From NCBI RefSeq assembly GCF_016862775.1, contig NZ_BONP01000003.1, positions 218,420 through 282,419 on the forward strand: a stretch of DNA of 64,000 bases, read 5' to 3'. The notes under the pieces were generated by a model. It did no database searches, was not told the DNA's origin, and saw only the letters and a program-made list of their open reading frames with translations. This document shows positions 31,006-41,794 of this stretch, in pieces. Source of the DNA: Cellulomonas phragmiteti (lineage in GTDB: Bacteria; Actinomycetota; Actinomycetes; Actinomycetales; Cellulomonadaceae). How positions within the stretch are numbered: position 1 is the first letter of the stretch; every line of letters starts with the position of its first letter. A program made the position numbers and the translations under genes.

Positions 31006-32238
31006 GTGAGCAGGCGAGCGGCGGCGGCGGGCTCGCAGACGGCCCTGCGCGAGGCCAACAAGGCGCTGGTGGTCGGGACGGTGCAGCGGTACGGCGGGCT
31101 CACGCAGGTCGAGCTCGCCGCCGCCACGGGCCTGTCCCAGGCGACGGTGTCGACCATCGTCCGCGAGCTGCTCGCGGCCGGCCTGGTCGACACCGCCGTC
31201 ACCACCCGCAGCGGCCGGCGCGCCCAGCTCGTCACGCTCGCCCGGCGGGTGGGTCTGGCGGTGGGCGTGCAGGTGGGGCACCGGCACCTGCGGGTCGCGC
31301 TGGGGGACTTCGCCCACGAGGTCGTGGCCGAGCAGATGCTCCCGCTGCCGTACGAGCACCCGTCGGACACCACCCTGGACCGCGCGGCCCTGCTCGTGAT
31401 GGAGCTCCTCGAGCGGATCGGGTCCGGGCTCGACGACGTCGTCGGCATCGGGGTGGGCGTCCCGGCGCCCGTCGACACGGACACCGGCATGGTCTCGGTG
31501 CCCGGTCTGCTGCGCGGCTGGGAGGGGGAGCACCTGGGGCAGGTGCTCACCAAGCGGCTGGGCCGCCCCGTGCACGTCGACAACGACGCGAACCTCGGGG
31601 CGCTCGCGGAGTCGACGCTGGGGGCGGCGCGCGGCTACCGCGACGCGGTGTACGTGCGGGCGTCGTACGGCACGGGTGCGGGCATCGTCATCAACGGCCA
31701 CGTGCACCGGGGGTTCGCGGGCACGGCGGGGGAGATCGGCCACGTGCAGGTGGACCCGACGGGCCACATCTGCCGGTGCGGCTCGCGCGGGTGCCTCGAC
31801 ACGGTCGTGGGCGCGAACGCCCTGGTGGAGCCGTTGCGGGCGACCCACGGGTCGCTCGCCCTGCGGGACGTCATCGCGCGCACGCGTGACGGCGACCCGG
31901 GGTTCGCCCGCGTCGTGGCCGACGCGGGGGCGGTGATCGGCGCGGTCGTCGCCGGGCTCGGGACGGCGGTCAACCCGCAGTGCGTGGTCGTGGGGGGTGA
32001 GCTGTCCGAGACGGGCGAGGTGCTGCTGGGGCCGTTGCGCGAGGCGGTGCGCCGCCGGGTGCTGCTCAACCAGATCGCCCCGCTCGAGGTGGTCCCGGCG
32101 GCCCTCGGGCAGCGCGCGGAGGTGATGGGCGCCCTGGTGCTGGCGCTGCGCTCGGCGGACCTGCCGGTGCGCGCCGAGGAGGACGTGGAGCTCGTCGACG
32201 GCGCCGACGGGCCGGGGGATCAGGACGACGAGGGTTGA
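31006..32238 (+). CDS. ROK-family transcriptional regulator (module 1)
   Basis: The 410-aa product combines an N-terminal winged helix (LTQVELAAATGLSQATVSTI, residues 30-50) with a sugar-kinase-like ROK domain: GVGVPAPVDTDTG, VDNDANLGALAE, GEIGHVQVDP and the zinc site CRCGSRGCLD. Such proteins repress sugar genes until they bind their sugar. It most likely controls this uptake module. The paralogue at 37466 has the same layout. Confidence 0.93.
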   Translation: MSRRAAAAGSQTALREANKALVVGTVQRYGGLTQVELAAATGLSQATVSTIVRELLAAGLVDTAVTTRSGRRAQLVTLARRVGLAVGVQVGHRHLRVALGDFAHEVVAEQMLPLPYEHPSDTTLDRAALLVMELLERIGSGLDDVVGIGVGVPAPVDTDTGMVSVPGLLRGWEGEHLGQVLTKRLGRPVHVDNDANLGALAESTLGAARGYRDAVYVRASYGTGAGIVINGHVHRGFAGTAGEIGHVQVDPTGHICRCGSRGCLDTVVGANALVEPLRATHGSLALRDVIARTRDGDPGFARVVADAGAVIGAVVAGLGTAVNPQCVVVGGELSETGEVLLGPLREAVRRRVLLNQIAPLEVVPAALGQRAEVMGALVLALRSADLPVRAEEDVELVDGADGPGDQDDEG

Positions 32239-32292
32239 CCGGGGGAGGGCAGGGGGATTCACTGCACGTGACACGTGCGCGACGGGGAGCAG

Positions 32293-33087
32293 GTGGGTCG
32301 AGGCATGACTGACGCGACACGGGTGCCGTTGCTGTCGATGCGGGGCATCAGCAAGCGGTTCGGCGGGGTCGAGGCGCTCGCGGGCGTCGACCTCGACGTG
32401 CACCGGCACGAGGTGGTCGCGCTGGTGGGCGACAACGGCGCGGGCAAGTCCACCCTCGCCAAGATGGTCGCGGGCGTGCTGACCCCGGACACGGGCCTGG
32501 TGGAGATCGAGGGCGTGCCGGTGAGCATCCCCACGCCGGCGGCCGCGCACGCGCTCGGCGTCGCGACGGTCTTCCAGGACCTCGCGCTGTGCGACAACCT
32601 CGACGTGACGTCCAACCTCTTCCTCGGGCGGGAGCTGCGCGACGCGCGCGGTGTGCGCGACGACGAGCGCATGGAGCAGGTCGCGCGGCAGATCCTGCGG
32701 GACCTGACCAGCCGCATCCCGTCGGTGCGCGTCCCGCTCGCGCACCTGTCGGCGGGTCAGCGCCAGTCCGTCGCCATCGCGCGCACCCTCATCGGCTCGC
32801 CGCGGATCGTGGTGCTCGACGAGCCGACGGCGGCGCTGTCCGTGGCACAGACCGCGGAGGTCCTCATGCACATCGAGGGCCTGCGGGACCTGGGTCTGGG
32901 CGTGGTGCTCATCAGCCACAACATGACCGACGTCCGGTCGGTCGCCGACCGCATCGAGGTGCTGCGCCACGGCCGCAACAACGGCTCGTTCGACGCACGG
33001 ACCACCGGCTACGAGCGGATCCTCGGGGCCATCACCGGGGCGGTCCGCGCCGACCTCGGCGTCCCGCCGGTCGCGGCGGCGTCCTGA
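32293..33087 (+). CDS. Single-domain sugar ABC ATPase without permease (module 1)
   Basis: The product (264 aa) is one NBD, like FrcA: Walker A GDNGAGKST, FQDLALCDNLDV, Walker [12 protein letters not shown], and RNNGSF near the end. The signature reads LSAGQRQ rather than LSGGQ. The GTG at 32293 is chosen because a GCGACGG-GGAG Shine-Dalgarno is conserved at the same spot before the module-2 paralogue; an ATG at 32305 is the alternative. No permease follows. It may share the module permease or serve a distant one. Confidence 0.85.
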   Translation: MGRGMTDATRVPLLSMRGISKRFGGVEALAGVDLDVHRHEVVALVGDNGAGKSTLAKMVAGVLTPDTGLVEIEGVPVSIPTPAAAHALGVATVFQDLALCDNLDVTSNLFLGRELRDARGVRDDERMEQVARQILRDLTSRIPSVRVPLAHLSAGQRQSVAIARTLIGSPRIVVLDEPTAALSVAQTAEVLMHIEGLRDLGLGVVLISHNMTDVRSVADRIEVLRHGRNNGSFDARTTGYERILGAITGAVRADLGVPPVAAAS

Positions 33088-33217
33088 CCGCTCGGGGCCG
33101 TCGCGCACCCCGCGTCACCCCGGCGGGGGCCTGGTCACGCTTCCACCTCGCTCGCCCGGCCCAGCCGGGGCAGATCGTGATGAGTTCGTAACCGAGCATG
33201 ACGCTCTGCCGGTTGAC

Positions 33218-33355
33218 TTCGGGTTCCGAACGAAAGCATGGTGTGGGCACTGCACCGGGACGACGACGACCCCAGTCACGCCCGACGCAGCCGGTACTCC
33301 GGCCGATCGTGGCGCAGCGGCCACGCACGGGCTCCCGATGACTTCGGGACCGGAA
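33218..33355 (+). promoter_or_regulatory. Candidate operator pair for sugar-uptake module 2
   Basis: TTCGGGTTCCGAA (33218-33230) and TTCGGGACCGGAA (33343-33355) are related 13-mers, both preceded by GAC, within the 297-nt gap before the binding-protein gene. The first overlaps a TTGACT -35-like hexamer (33213-33218). They resemble the single element of module 1. Confidence 0.45.
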
Positions 33356-33384
33356 CCTCTCGACGACGAGAAGGAGCACACGAG

Positions 33385-34542
33385 ATGCGACGCAAGATCA
33401 CCATGGTGGCCACGGCGGGAGCCCTTGCTCTCAGCCTCGCGGCCTGTGGCGGTGGCGGTGCGGGGAGCACCGACAGCACCGCCGGCGCCGGCGGTGGCGC
33501 CGACGCGAGCGACATCACGATCGGTGTCGCCATGCCGACCGAGACGTCGGAGCGGTGGATCGCCGACGGCAACGCCGTCAAGGCGGGCCTCGAGGAGCTC
33601 GGGTACAAGGTCGACCTGCAGTACGCCGGCGACGACATCCCGACGCAGACGCAGCAGATCGACCAGATGATCACCAGCGGCGCCGACGTCCTGATCATCG
33701 CGTCCATCGACGGTACGGCGCTCACGAGCCAGCTCGAGAACGCCGCCGCGCAGAACATCCCGGTCATCGCCTACGACCGCCTGATCCGCGACAGCGAGAA
33801 CGTGGACTTCTACGTCACGTTCGACAACTTCGCGGTCGGCGTGGCCCAGGGCACGGCGCTCCTGCGCGGCATGGGCCTGCTCGACGAGGGCGGCACCGAG
33901 GTCGCCGGTGTCACCGGTCCGTTCAACATCGAGCTGTTCGCCGGCTCGCCGGACGACAACAACGCCGGGTTCTTCTACGAGGGCGCCATGTCCGTCCTGG
34001 AGCCCTTCATCACTGACGGCACGCTCGTCGTGAAGTCCGGCCAGACCGACTTCGACACCGTCGCCACGCTGCGCTGGTCGCAGGAGGCCGCGCAGAAGCG
34101 CATGGAGGACCTGCTCACCTCCACGTACTCCGACGGCTCGACGCTGGCGGGCGTGCTCTCGCCGTACGACGGCATCTCGCGCGGCATCATCACCGCCCTG
34201 CAGGGTGTGGGCCAGGGCCCGACGATCGAGGCCGGTCTGCCGATCGTCACCGGCCAGGACGCGGAGATCGCGTCGGTCAAGCTCATCGCGGACGGCGTGC
34301 AGTCCTCCACGATCTTCAAGGACACCCGCAAGCTCGCGGAGCAGTCCATCAAGGTCGCCGAGGCGTTCATCAACGGCGAGGAGCCCGAGGCGAACGACAC
34401 CGAGACGTACGACAACGGCATGAAGGTCGTGCCGTCCTACCTGCTGGCGGTGGACACGGTCTTCACCGACGACATCACCACGCTGCTCGTCGACTCGGGC
34501 TACTGGAGCGAGGACGAGGTCGAGTCCGGCGTCGCCGGCTGA
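33385..34542 (+). CDS. chvE: ChvE-like multiple-monosaccharide-binding lipoprotein (module 2)
   Basis: The product (385 aa) has the lipobox LAAC with Cys21 and a Gly/Ser-rich linker. The fold is as in module 1: IGVAMPTETSERWIADGNAVK, IASIDGTALTSQLENAA, AYDRLIRDSENVDFY and ELFAGSPDDNNAGFF. The residues around the sugar cleft differ in places (AYDRLINDTP versus AYDRLIRDSE), so specificity may differ. An AAGGAG Shine-Dalgarno lies 8 nt before the ATG. Confidence 0.93.
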   Translation: MRRKITMVATAGALALSLAACGGGGAGSTDSTAGAGGGADASDITIGVAMPTETSERWIADGNAVKAGLEELGYKVDLQYAGDDIPTQTQQIDQMITSGADVLIIASIDGTALTSQLENAAAQNIPVIAYDRLIRDSENVDFYVTFDNFAVGVAQGTALLRGMGLLDEGGTEVAGVTGPFNIELFAGSPDDNNAGFFYEGAMSVLEPFITDGTLVVKSGQTDFDTVATLRWSQEAAQKRMEDLLTSTYSDGSTLAGVLSPYDGISRGIITALQGVGQGPTIEAGLPIVTGQDAEIASVKLIADGVQSSTIFKDTRKLAEQSIKVAEAFINGEEPEANDTETYDNGMKVVPSYLLAVDTVFTDDITTLLVDSGYWSEDEVESGVAG

Positions 34543-34553
34543 CCTGACCGACC

Positions 34554-34589
34554 CCGCGGCCCGGCCGTCCCACCACGGCCGGGCCGCGG
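34554..34589 (+). terminator. Intra-operon hairpin between binding protein and ATPase, module 2
   Basis: A 15-bp perfect inverted repeat (34554-34568 with 34575-34589) starts 11 nt after the binding-protein stop. Its position matches that of module 1 although the sequence differs. Confidence 0.65.
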
Positions 34590-34626
34590 ACCCCGCCCCA
34601 CTCGACCACCACTGAACGGAGGGGTC

Positions 34627-36183
34627 ATGGACCACAGCGACATCCTCGAGATGCGGTCCATCACCAAGACCTTCCCGGGCGTCAAGGCCCTGCAGGACGT
34701 CAGCCTGACCGTGCGGCGCGGAGAGATCCACGCCATCTGCGGGGAGAACGGCGCCGGCAAGTCGACCCTCATGAAGGTCCTGTCCGGCGTCTACCCGCAC
34801 GGCACCTACGACGGCGCCATCGTCTTCGAGGGTGAGGAGGTCGGGTTCGGCTCGATCAACGACTCCGAGGGCCGCGGCATCGTCATCATCCACCAGGAGC
34901 TCGCGCTGGTGCCGTACCTCTCGGTCGCGGAGAACATCTTCCTCGGCAACGAGGTGCGCGGCACGGGGCCGCTGATCGACTGGAACAAGGCGAACTCCGA
35001 GGCCGCCCAGCTGCTCGCGCGCGTCGGCCTCGCCGAGAACCCGACGACGCACGTCTCGCAGCTCGGCGTCGGCAAGCAGCAGCTCATCGAGATCGCCAAG
35101 GCCCTGTCGAAGCAGGTCAAGCTGCTGATCCTCGACGAGCCGACCGCGGCGCTCAACGACACGGACTCCGAGCACCTGCTCGGGCTGCTGCGCCACCTCA
35201 AGGAGCAGGGCATCACGTCGATCATCATCAGCCACAAGCTGAACGAGATCGCCGAGATCGCCGACCGCACCACGATCATCCGCGACGGGCGCACGATCGA
35301 GACCATCGACATGGCCGACCCGGACGCGACGCAGGACCGGATCATCCGCGGCATGGTCGGGCGCGACCTCGAGCACCGCTACCCCGAGCGCACGCCGGAC
35401 ATCGGCGAGGAGGTCCTGCGCGTCGAGGACTGGACGGTGCACCACCCCACGCAGGCCGACCGCGTCGTCATCGACCGTGCGTCGTTCCACGTCCGGGCCG
35501 GCGAGGTCGTCGGCATCGCCGGGCTCATGGGAGCCGGCCGGACCGAGCTCGCGATGAGCGTCTTCGGGCGTTCGTACGGACGCGGGATCTCCGGACGCAT
35601 CTACAAGAACGGCGAGCTCATCCACGTCCGCGACGTCGATGAGGCCATCGGGCACGGGCTCGCGTACGCCACGGAGGACCGCAAGCGGTACGGCCTGAAC
35701 CTCATCGAGGACATCCGCCGCAACATCTCCGCCGCGGGGCTGCGACGCCTCGCGCGGCGCGGCTGGGTCAACGCCAACGAGGAGGTCAAGGTCGCGGAGG
35801 AGTACCGCGCGAGCCTCAACATCAAGGCGCCGACCGTCATGGCCGTCACGGGCAAGCTGTCCGGGGGCAACCAGCAGAAGGTCGTGCTCGCCAAGTGGCT
35901 CTACACGGAGCCGGACGTGCTGATCCTCGACGAGCCGACGCGCGGCATCGACGTCGGCGCGAAGTACGAGATCTACACCATCATCAACAAGATGGTCGCA
36001 GCGGGGAAGGCGGTCGTCGTCATCTCCTCCGAGCTGCCCGAGCTGCTCGGCATCTGCGACCGCGTGTACACCCTGGCGTTCGGGCGCATCACCGGTGAGG
36101 TGCCCGTCGCGCAGGCCACCCAGGAGCGGCTCATGGAGCTCATGACCATCGAGCGCGAGACAGCAAAGGACCTTGCCTCATGA
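34627..36183 (+). CDS. mmsA: Multiple-monosaccharide ABC importer ATPase, two NBDs (module 2)
   Basis: The product (518 aa) has the same architecture as the module-1 ATPase: [51 protein letters not shown] and [21 protein letters not shown] Shine-Dalgarno precedes the ATG. Its stop overlaps the permease ATG as ATGA. Confidence 0.95.
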   Translation: MDHSDILEMRSITKTFPGVKALQDVSLTVRRGEIHAICGENGAGKSTLMKVLSGVYPHGTYDGAIVFEGEEVGFGSINDSEGRGIVIIHQELALVPYLSVAENIFLGNEVRGTGPLIDWNKANSEAAQLLARVGLAENPTTHVSQLGVGKQQLIEIAKALSKQVKLLILDEPTAALNDTDSEHLLGLLRHLKEQGITSIIISHKLNEIAEIADRTTIIRDGRTIETIDMADPDATQDRIIRGMVGRDLEHRYPERTPDIGEEVLRVEDWTVHHPTQADRVVIDRASFHVRAGEVVGIAGLMGAGRTELAMSVFGRSYGRGISGRIYKNGELIHVRDVDEAIGHGLAYATEDRKRYGLNLIEDIRRNISAAGLRRLARRGWVNANEEVKVAEEYRASLNIKAPTVMAVTGKLSGGNQQKVVLAKWLYTEPDVLILDEPTRGIDVGAKYEIYTIINKMVAAGKAVVVISSELPELLGICDRVYTLAFGRITGEVPVAQATQERLMELMTIERETAKDLAS

Positions 36184-37358
36184 CCGCCATCGCCGGCTTC
36201 AGCGAGATGGTGACGCGGAACCTCCGCCAGAGCGGCATCTTCGCCGCGTTCGTCCTCATCGTCCTGCTCTTCTCGTTGCTGAACTCGAACTTCCTGAGCC
36301 CTGGCAACCTGACGAACATCGTCCTGCAGTACTCCTACATCCTCATCCTCGCCATCGGCATGGTGATGGTGATCGTCCTGGGCCAGATCGACCTGTCGGT
36401 CGGGTCCGTCGTGGCTCTCACCGGAGCCGTCGCCGCCGTGCTCGTCATCCGCAACGGCGCGCCGTGGTGGGTCGGCGCGCTCGCCGCGCTCGCGGTCGGT
36501 GGGCTGGTCGGCATGTGGCAGGGCTTCTGGGTCGCGTACGTCGGCATCCCCGGCTTCATCGTGACCCTCGCGGGCATGCTGCTCTTCCGCGGCATGACGT
36601 ACCGCGTCCTGGACAACGTCTCGCTGTCGCCGTTCGGCGGCACCTACTACGACGTCGCCAACGGGTTCTCCACCAACGGGTGGTTCGGCGGGTACGGCGT
36701 CGACGTCTTCACGCTCGTGATCTTCGGCCTCGCGGTCGTCGGGTACGCGGTCAGCCAGTGGCGCACGCGCATGGGTCGCATCGCCTACCAGCAGGTGGTC
36801 GAGTCGATGCCGATCTTCGTCGCCAAGATCGCCGTCGTCGCGGTGGTGGTGATGGCGTTCGGGTACCAGCTCGCGCAGTACCGCGGCCTGCCGAACATCC
36901 TCATCCTGCTGGCCGTGCTGATCCTCGCCTACTCCGTGATCACGCAGCGCTCGGTGTTCGGCCGTCACATCTACGCGATCGGCGGCAACCTCAACGCCGC
37001 GCAGCTCTCGGGCGTGAAGGTGCGCAAGGTGACGTTCTGGACGTTCGTCAACATGGGCCTGCTGGCCGGTGTCGCGGGCGTGGTGTTCTCCTCGCGCATG
37101 AACGGCGCCCAGCCGAGCGCCGGCAACATGTTCGAGCTCGACGCCATCGCGGCGGCCTTCATCGGCGGGGCGTCGACCACGGGCGGCGTCGGACGGGTCA
37201 CCGGCGCCATGACCGGCGCGCTCATCATGGCCGTCATGAGCAACGGCATGCAGCTCATGGGCGTGCCGCAGTCCATCCAGCAGATGGTCAAGGGTCTGGT
37301 GCTGCTGCTGGCCGTCGCGTTCGACGTCTGGAACAAGCGCCGCGCCGACGCGCGCTGA
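36180..37358 (+). CDS. mmsB: Multiple-monosaccharide ABC importer permease (module 2)
   Basis: The product (392 aa) shares [38 protein letters not shown] and [21 protein letters not shown] with module 1. It differs in an extracellular segment near residue 150 ([15 protein letters not shown]). A strong terminator follows. Confidence 0.95.
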   Translation: MTAIAGFSEMVTRNLRQSGIFAAFVLIVLLFSLLNSNFLSPGNLTNIVLQYSYILILAIGMVMVIVLGQIDLSVGSVVALTGAVAAVLVIRNGAPWWVGALAALAVGGLVGMWQGFWVAYVGIPGFIVTLAGMLLFRGMTYRVLDNVSLSPFGGTYYDVANGFSTNGWFGGYGVDVFTLVIFGLAVVGYAVSQWRTRMGRIAYQQVVESMPIFVAKIAVVAVVVMAFGYQLAQYRGLPNILILLAVLILAYSVITQRSVFGRHIYAIGGNLNAAQLSGVKVRKVTFWTFVNMGLLAGVAGVVFSSRMNGAQPSAGNMFELDAIAAAFIGGASTTGGVGRVTGAMTGALIMAVMSNGMQLMGVPQSIQQMVKGLVLLLAVAFDVWNKRRADAR

Positions 37359-37365
37359 CGCCACG

Positions 37366-37396
37366 GCAGGCCCGCGCCGCACCGGCGCGGGCCTGC
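37366..37396 (+). terminator. Terminator after module-2 permease
   Basis: A 14-bp perfect stem (37366-37379 with 37383-37396) and 3-nt loop separates the transporter genes from the leaderless ROK gene. Confidence 0.75.
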
Positions 37397-37452
37397 GAGG
37401 GCGACGGGCCGCGGACCCGCCGGGGATGACCCGGGGTGCCGCGGCCCACCGC

Positions 37453-37458
37453 TAGGCT
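37453..37458 (+). promoter_or_regulatory. Leaderless ROK-2 promoter (-10 box)
   Basis: TAGGCT ends 7 nt before GTG 37466, mirroring the module-1 regulator. Confidence 0.55.
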
Positions 37459-37465
37459 CGCCGAC

Positions 37466-38683
37466 GTGAGGGGACCGATGACGGGATCGCAGTCGTCCCT
37501 CCGGGGCGCGAACCGCGCCCTGGTCGTCGAGACCGTCAAGCGCTACGGCGGCCTCACCCAGGTCGAGCTCACCGCCGCCACCGGCCTGTCGCCCGCGACC
37601 GTCAGCTCGATCGTCAAGGAGCTGCTCGCCGCGGGTGTCGTCGACACCCGCGGGACCATCCGGTCGGGCCGCCGCGCGCAGCTGGTGACCATCGCGCGGA
37701 GCACCGGGCTGGCGGCCGGCGTGGACGTCGGTCCGCGGCACCTGCGGGTCGCACTGGCCGACGTCACCCGGGAGATCGTCGCCGAGCAGAGCCTGCCGCT
37801 GCCCGCGGAGCACCGGGCGGACACGACGCTCGACCGGGCGACGCTGCTGGTGGTGGACCTGCTGGAGCGCGTCGGGGCGACGCTGGACGACCTGGTCGGG
37901 CTGGGTGTCGGGCTGCCGGCCCCCGTCGAGCCCGGCACCGGGCTCGTGACGGTGCGCGGCGTGCTGCGCGGCTGGGACGAGACGCCGGTGGTGCACGTGC
38001 TCGCCAAGCGTCTGGCCAAGCCGGTGCTGGTCGACAACGAGGCCAACCTCGGCGCGCTCGCGGAGAGCAGGTTCGGTGCCGCACGCGGCTACCAGGACGT
38101 CGTGTACGTGTCGGTGGGCGCGGGGACCGGCGCGGGGATCGTGCTCTCGGGTCACCTGCACCGCGGGTTCGGGGGCACCGCCGGGGAGATCGGCCACGTG
38201 CAGGTCGACCCGCAGGGTCGCATCTGCCGGTGCGGCTCGCGGGGCTGTCTCGACACCGTGGTGGGCTACCCGGCGCTGGTCGAGCCGCTCGTCGTGAGCC
38301 ACGGGACGCTGACGCTGCGGGACGTCGTGCAGCGCGCGGCGGACGGTGACCCCGGGTGCCGGCAGGTCGTCGCGGACGCGGGCGCCGTGATCGGGGGCGT
38401 GGTCGCGGGCATGGCGATGGTCGTCAACCCGCAGTGCGTGGTCGTCGGCGGGGAGCTCGCGGCGACGGGCGAGGTGCTCGTGCAGCCGATGCGCGAGGCG
38501 ATCGCCCGGCGGGTGCCGCTGAACCAGATCGTCGCCCTCGACGTCGTGCCCGGGGAGCTCGGCGTCCGCGCCTCGGTGCTCGGGGCGCTCGCCATGGTGC
38601 TCGAGGCCACCGACCAGGCCGCCGCGACGGGCAGCGCCGACATGGCGGACCCGTCGGACGTCGCGGGCGGTGATGCCGGGTGA
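37466..38683 (+). CDS. ROK-family transcriptional regulator (module 2)
   Basis: The product (405 aa) is a paralogue of the 31006 regulator. It has the helix-turn-helix LTQVELTAATGLSPATVSSI, a VDNEANLGALAE kinase-like motif, GEIGHVQVDPQG and the zinc site CRCGSRGCLD. The GTG at 37466 aligns with the module-1 start and fits a leaderless transcript. It probably represses module 2 in the absence of its sugar. Confidence 0.93.
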   Translation: MRGPMTGSQSSLRGANRALVVETVKRYGGLTQVELTAATGLSPATVSSIVKELLAAGVVDTRGTIRSGRRAQLVTIARSTGLAAGVDVGPRHLRVALADVTREIVAEQSLPLPAEHRADTTLDRATLLVVDLLERVGATLDDLVGLGVGLPAPVEPGTGLVTVRGVLRGWDETPVVHVLAKRLAKPVLVDNEANLGALAESRFGAARGYQDVVYVSVGAGTGAGIVLSGHLHRGFGGTAGEIGHVQVDPQGRICRCGSRGCLDTVVGYPALVEPLVVSHGTLTLRDVVQRAADGDPGCRQVVADAGAVIGGVVAGMAMVVNPQCVVVGGELAATGEVLVQPMREAIARRVPLNQIVALDVVPGELGVRASVLGALAMVLEATDQAAATGSADMADPSDVAGGDAG

Positions 38684-38745
38684 CCGTGTTTGACGGGCCT
38701 GCGGACGCGGGATTGACTGGGCACGACGTGCGCGACGGAGGGCAG

Positions 38746-39531
38746 GTGAGCAGCACCGTGGCTGCCACACGGGTACCGGTGCTGGCGATCCGCCAGGTGT
38801 CGAAGCGGTTCGGCCCGGTCGAGGCGCTGGTCGACGTCGACCTGGTCGTGCACCCGCACGAGGTCGTGGCTCTCGTGGGCGACAACGGGGCGGGCAAGTC
38901 GACGCTCGCGAAGGTCGTCTCCGGGGTGATGGCGCCCGACAGCGGCGTGATCGAGCTCGACGGCGAGCCGGTGGCGATCGCCTCGCCCTCGGACGCGCAC
39001 CAGGCCGGGATCGCGACGGTGTTCCAGGACTACGCGCTGTGCGAGAACCTCGACGTGACCGCCAACCTCTTCCTCGGGCGCGAGCTGCGCGAGCGCTCGC
39101 TCATGCGCGACGGCGAGATGGAGCGGGTGGCCCGCGGCATCCTGCGCGTCCTCACCAGCCGCATCCCGTCCGTGCGGACCCCGATCGCGCACCTGACCGC
39201 CGGCCAGCGGCAGACGGTCGCCATCGCACGCACGCTCATCGGGTCGCCCCGGCTGGTGATCCTCGACGAGCCGACGGCCGCCCTGTCCGTCGCGCACACC
39301 GCCGAGGTGCTCAACCACATCGAGCGGCTGCGCGAGCTCGGCCTCGGCGTGGTGCTCATCAGCCACAACCTCAACGACGTGCGCGCCGTGTCCGACCGCA
39401 TCGAGGTGCTGCGGCACGGCCGCAACAACGGCTCGTTCGACACCCGGAACGTCTCCCAGGAGGAGCTCCTGGCGGCGATCACGGGCGCCACGCAGGTACC
39501 CGAGCCGCGACCCTCGGACGTCGGGCGCTGA
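38746..39531 (+). CDS. Single-domain sugar ABC ATPase without permease (module 2)
   Basis: The product (261 aa) has Walker [32 protein letters not shown] and RNNGSF. The signature is LTAGQRQT, again lacking the second Gly of LSGGQ. The GTG is preceded by GGAGG at 4 nt, conserved with module 1. In-frame starts further upstream (38680) lack such support. The gene closes the second module. Confidence 0.85.
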   Translation: MSSTVAATRVPVLAIRQVSKRFGPVEALVDVDLVVHPHEVVALVGDNGAGKSTLAKVVSGVMAPDSGVIELDGEPVAIASPSDAHQAGIATVFQDYALCENLDVTANLFLGRELRERSLMRDGEMERVARGILRVLTSRIPSVRTPIAHLTAGQRQTVAIARTLIGSPRLVILDEPTAALSVAHTAEVLNHIERLRELGLGVVLISHNLNDVRAVSDRIEVLRHGRNNGSFDTRNVSQEELLAAITGATQVPEPRPSDVGR

Positions 39532-39557
39532 CTCGGGCGCTGACTCGGGGGCTGACG

Positions 39558-39590
39558 CCCGGGCCACGGACGGGGGACCCGTGGCCCGGG
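39558..39590. terminator. Terminator between module 2 and the minus-strand membrane gene
   Basis: CCCGGGCCACGG (39558-39569) pairs perfectly with 39579-39590 around a 9-nt loop, between convergent stops at 39531 and 39596. Confidence 0.7.
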
Positions 39591-39595
39591 ACGTC

Positions 39596-40063
39596 TCAGC
39601 GTGCTGCGGCGGCGTTCCGCAGGCCGATGCCGCCGAGGAGGAACCCGGTGCCCACACCCACGACGGCGAGCGCGACGCCGAACGCGATGACGGACGTCAT
39701 GAGCGAGGCGCGCAGGAAGGTCCCCGTCGCGACGGTGTCGCGCTGCGGGTCGTCGCGCTCCATCTCGGCGTAGGTGAGCCCGCCGGTCATGCCGTCGAGG
39801 TGGCCCTTGATGGCCTCGGCCTGCGACCACGCCTCCCAGGGCGTGTCGACGACGGCGCCGGCGAAGGCGGGTGCGTCGTCGGAGACGACCGCGCGCTCGG
39901 CGTTGAGGCCCTGGGCGACGCCGCCCCACGCGCCGATCCCGGCGACGACCATCAGGGCGCCGAGCGCGGCCAGCAAGGTGCCCAGGAGGCGTGCGCGGCC
40001 CGCGTGGCGGGTCGCGGTGGCGCTGACGGCAGGTGCAGCGGTGGGTGCGACGTCGGTGGTCAT
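39596..40063 (-). CDS. Hypothetical small membrane protein
   Basis: The 155-aa product has one membrane segment near residues 27-47 and another near 122-145. An acidic extracytoplasmic-looking loop lies between them (WEAWSQAEAIKGHLDGMTGG). I do not recognise the family. A perfect CRP-type palindrome lies about 100 nt upstream of its start. Confidence 0.75.
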   Translation of the reverse strand: MTTDVAPTAAPAVSATATRHAGRARLLGTLLAALGALMVVAGIGAWGGVAQGLNAERAVVSDDAPAFAGAVVDTPWEAWSQAEAIKGHLDGMTGGLTYAEMERDDPQRDTVATGTFLRASLMTSVIAFGVALAVVGVGTGFLLGGIGLRNAAAAR

Positions 40064-40081
40064 GGGATCCCCTTCGGTGAC

Positions 40082-40111
40082 GGCACCGGCGCCCAGGCGG
40101 GCGCCGGTGCC
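40082..40111 (-). terminator. Terminator after the esterase gene
   Basis: A 13-bp perfect stem (40082-40094 with 40099-40111) lies downstream of the minus-strand esterase stop (40212) and 19 nt before the next minus-strand gene. Confidence 0.6.
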
Positions 40112-40149
40112 CCCACCGTGGTGGGTGAAATCTCAAGGACACCAGCCGG

Positions 40150-40177
40150 CGAAACGATTTATGTGACGCCAGTCACA
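40150..40177 (-). promoter_or_regulatory. CRP/GlxR-type palindrome with adjacent CGAAACGATTT element
   Basis: TGTGACGCCAGTCACA at 40162-40177 fits TGTGA-N6-TCACA exactly, the classic CRP/GlxR consensus ends. CGAAACGATTT at 40150-40160 next to it is shared with the palindrome upstream of the esterase gene (41795-41812). Both lie upstream of the membrane gene starting at 40063. Carbon-source control is inferred. Confidence 0.5.
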
Positions 40178-40211
40178 GGATTGCTCCGACTGTGACCGGG
40201 GGACGGTGGCG

Positions 40212-41678
<1,467 letters not shown>

Positions 41679-41794
41679 CGGGGGTCCTCCTCGCCCTGCC
41701 GGGCGCGACGGTGCGCCCGGCGCTCCTGACGCGGCGCGGGAACGATCCCGGGCCACCGGGCCCGAGCATGTCCCTCGCCGGGGGCGCCCGCACG

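Larger units (their letters stand above)
26965..39531 (+). repeat. Tandemly duplicated five-gene sugar-uptake module
   Basis: The same gene order occurs twice: binding protein, two-domain ATPase, permease, ROK regulator, single-domain ATPase. Copy 1 spans 26965-33087 and copy 2 spans 33385-39531. Protein motifs, ATGA overlaps, and the stem-loop between binding protein and ATPase are shared, but DNA identity is far from complete. The duplication is therefore old and the copies have diverged. Confidence 0.85.

Noticed and set aside
33358..33371. TCTCGACGACGAGA before the module-2 binding protein as a TCA-type operator
   Set aside because: The spacer differs and the element merges into the Shine-Dalgarno; a small 5'-UTR hairpin is as likely.
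39525..39555. Tandem GCGCTGACTCGG copies at the end of module 2 as an attachment site
   Set aside because: There are only two to three short copies with no integrase or partner site nearby.
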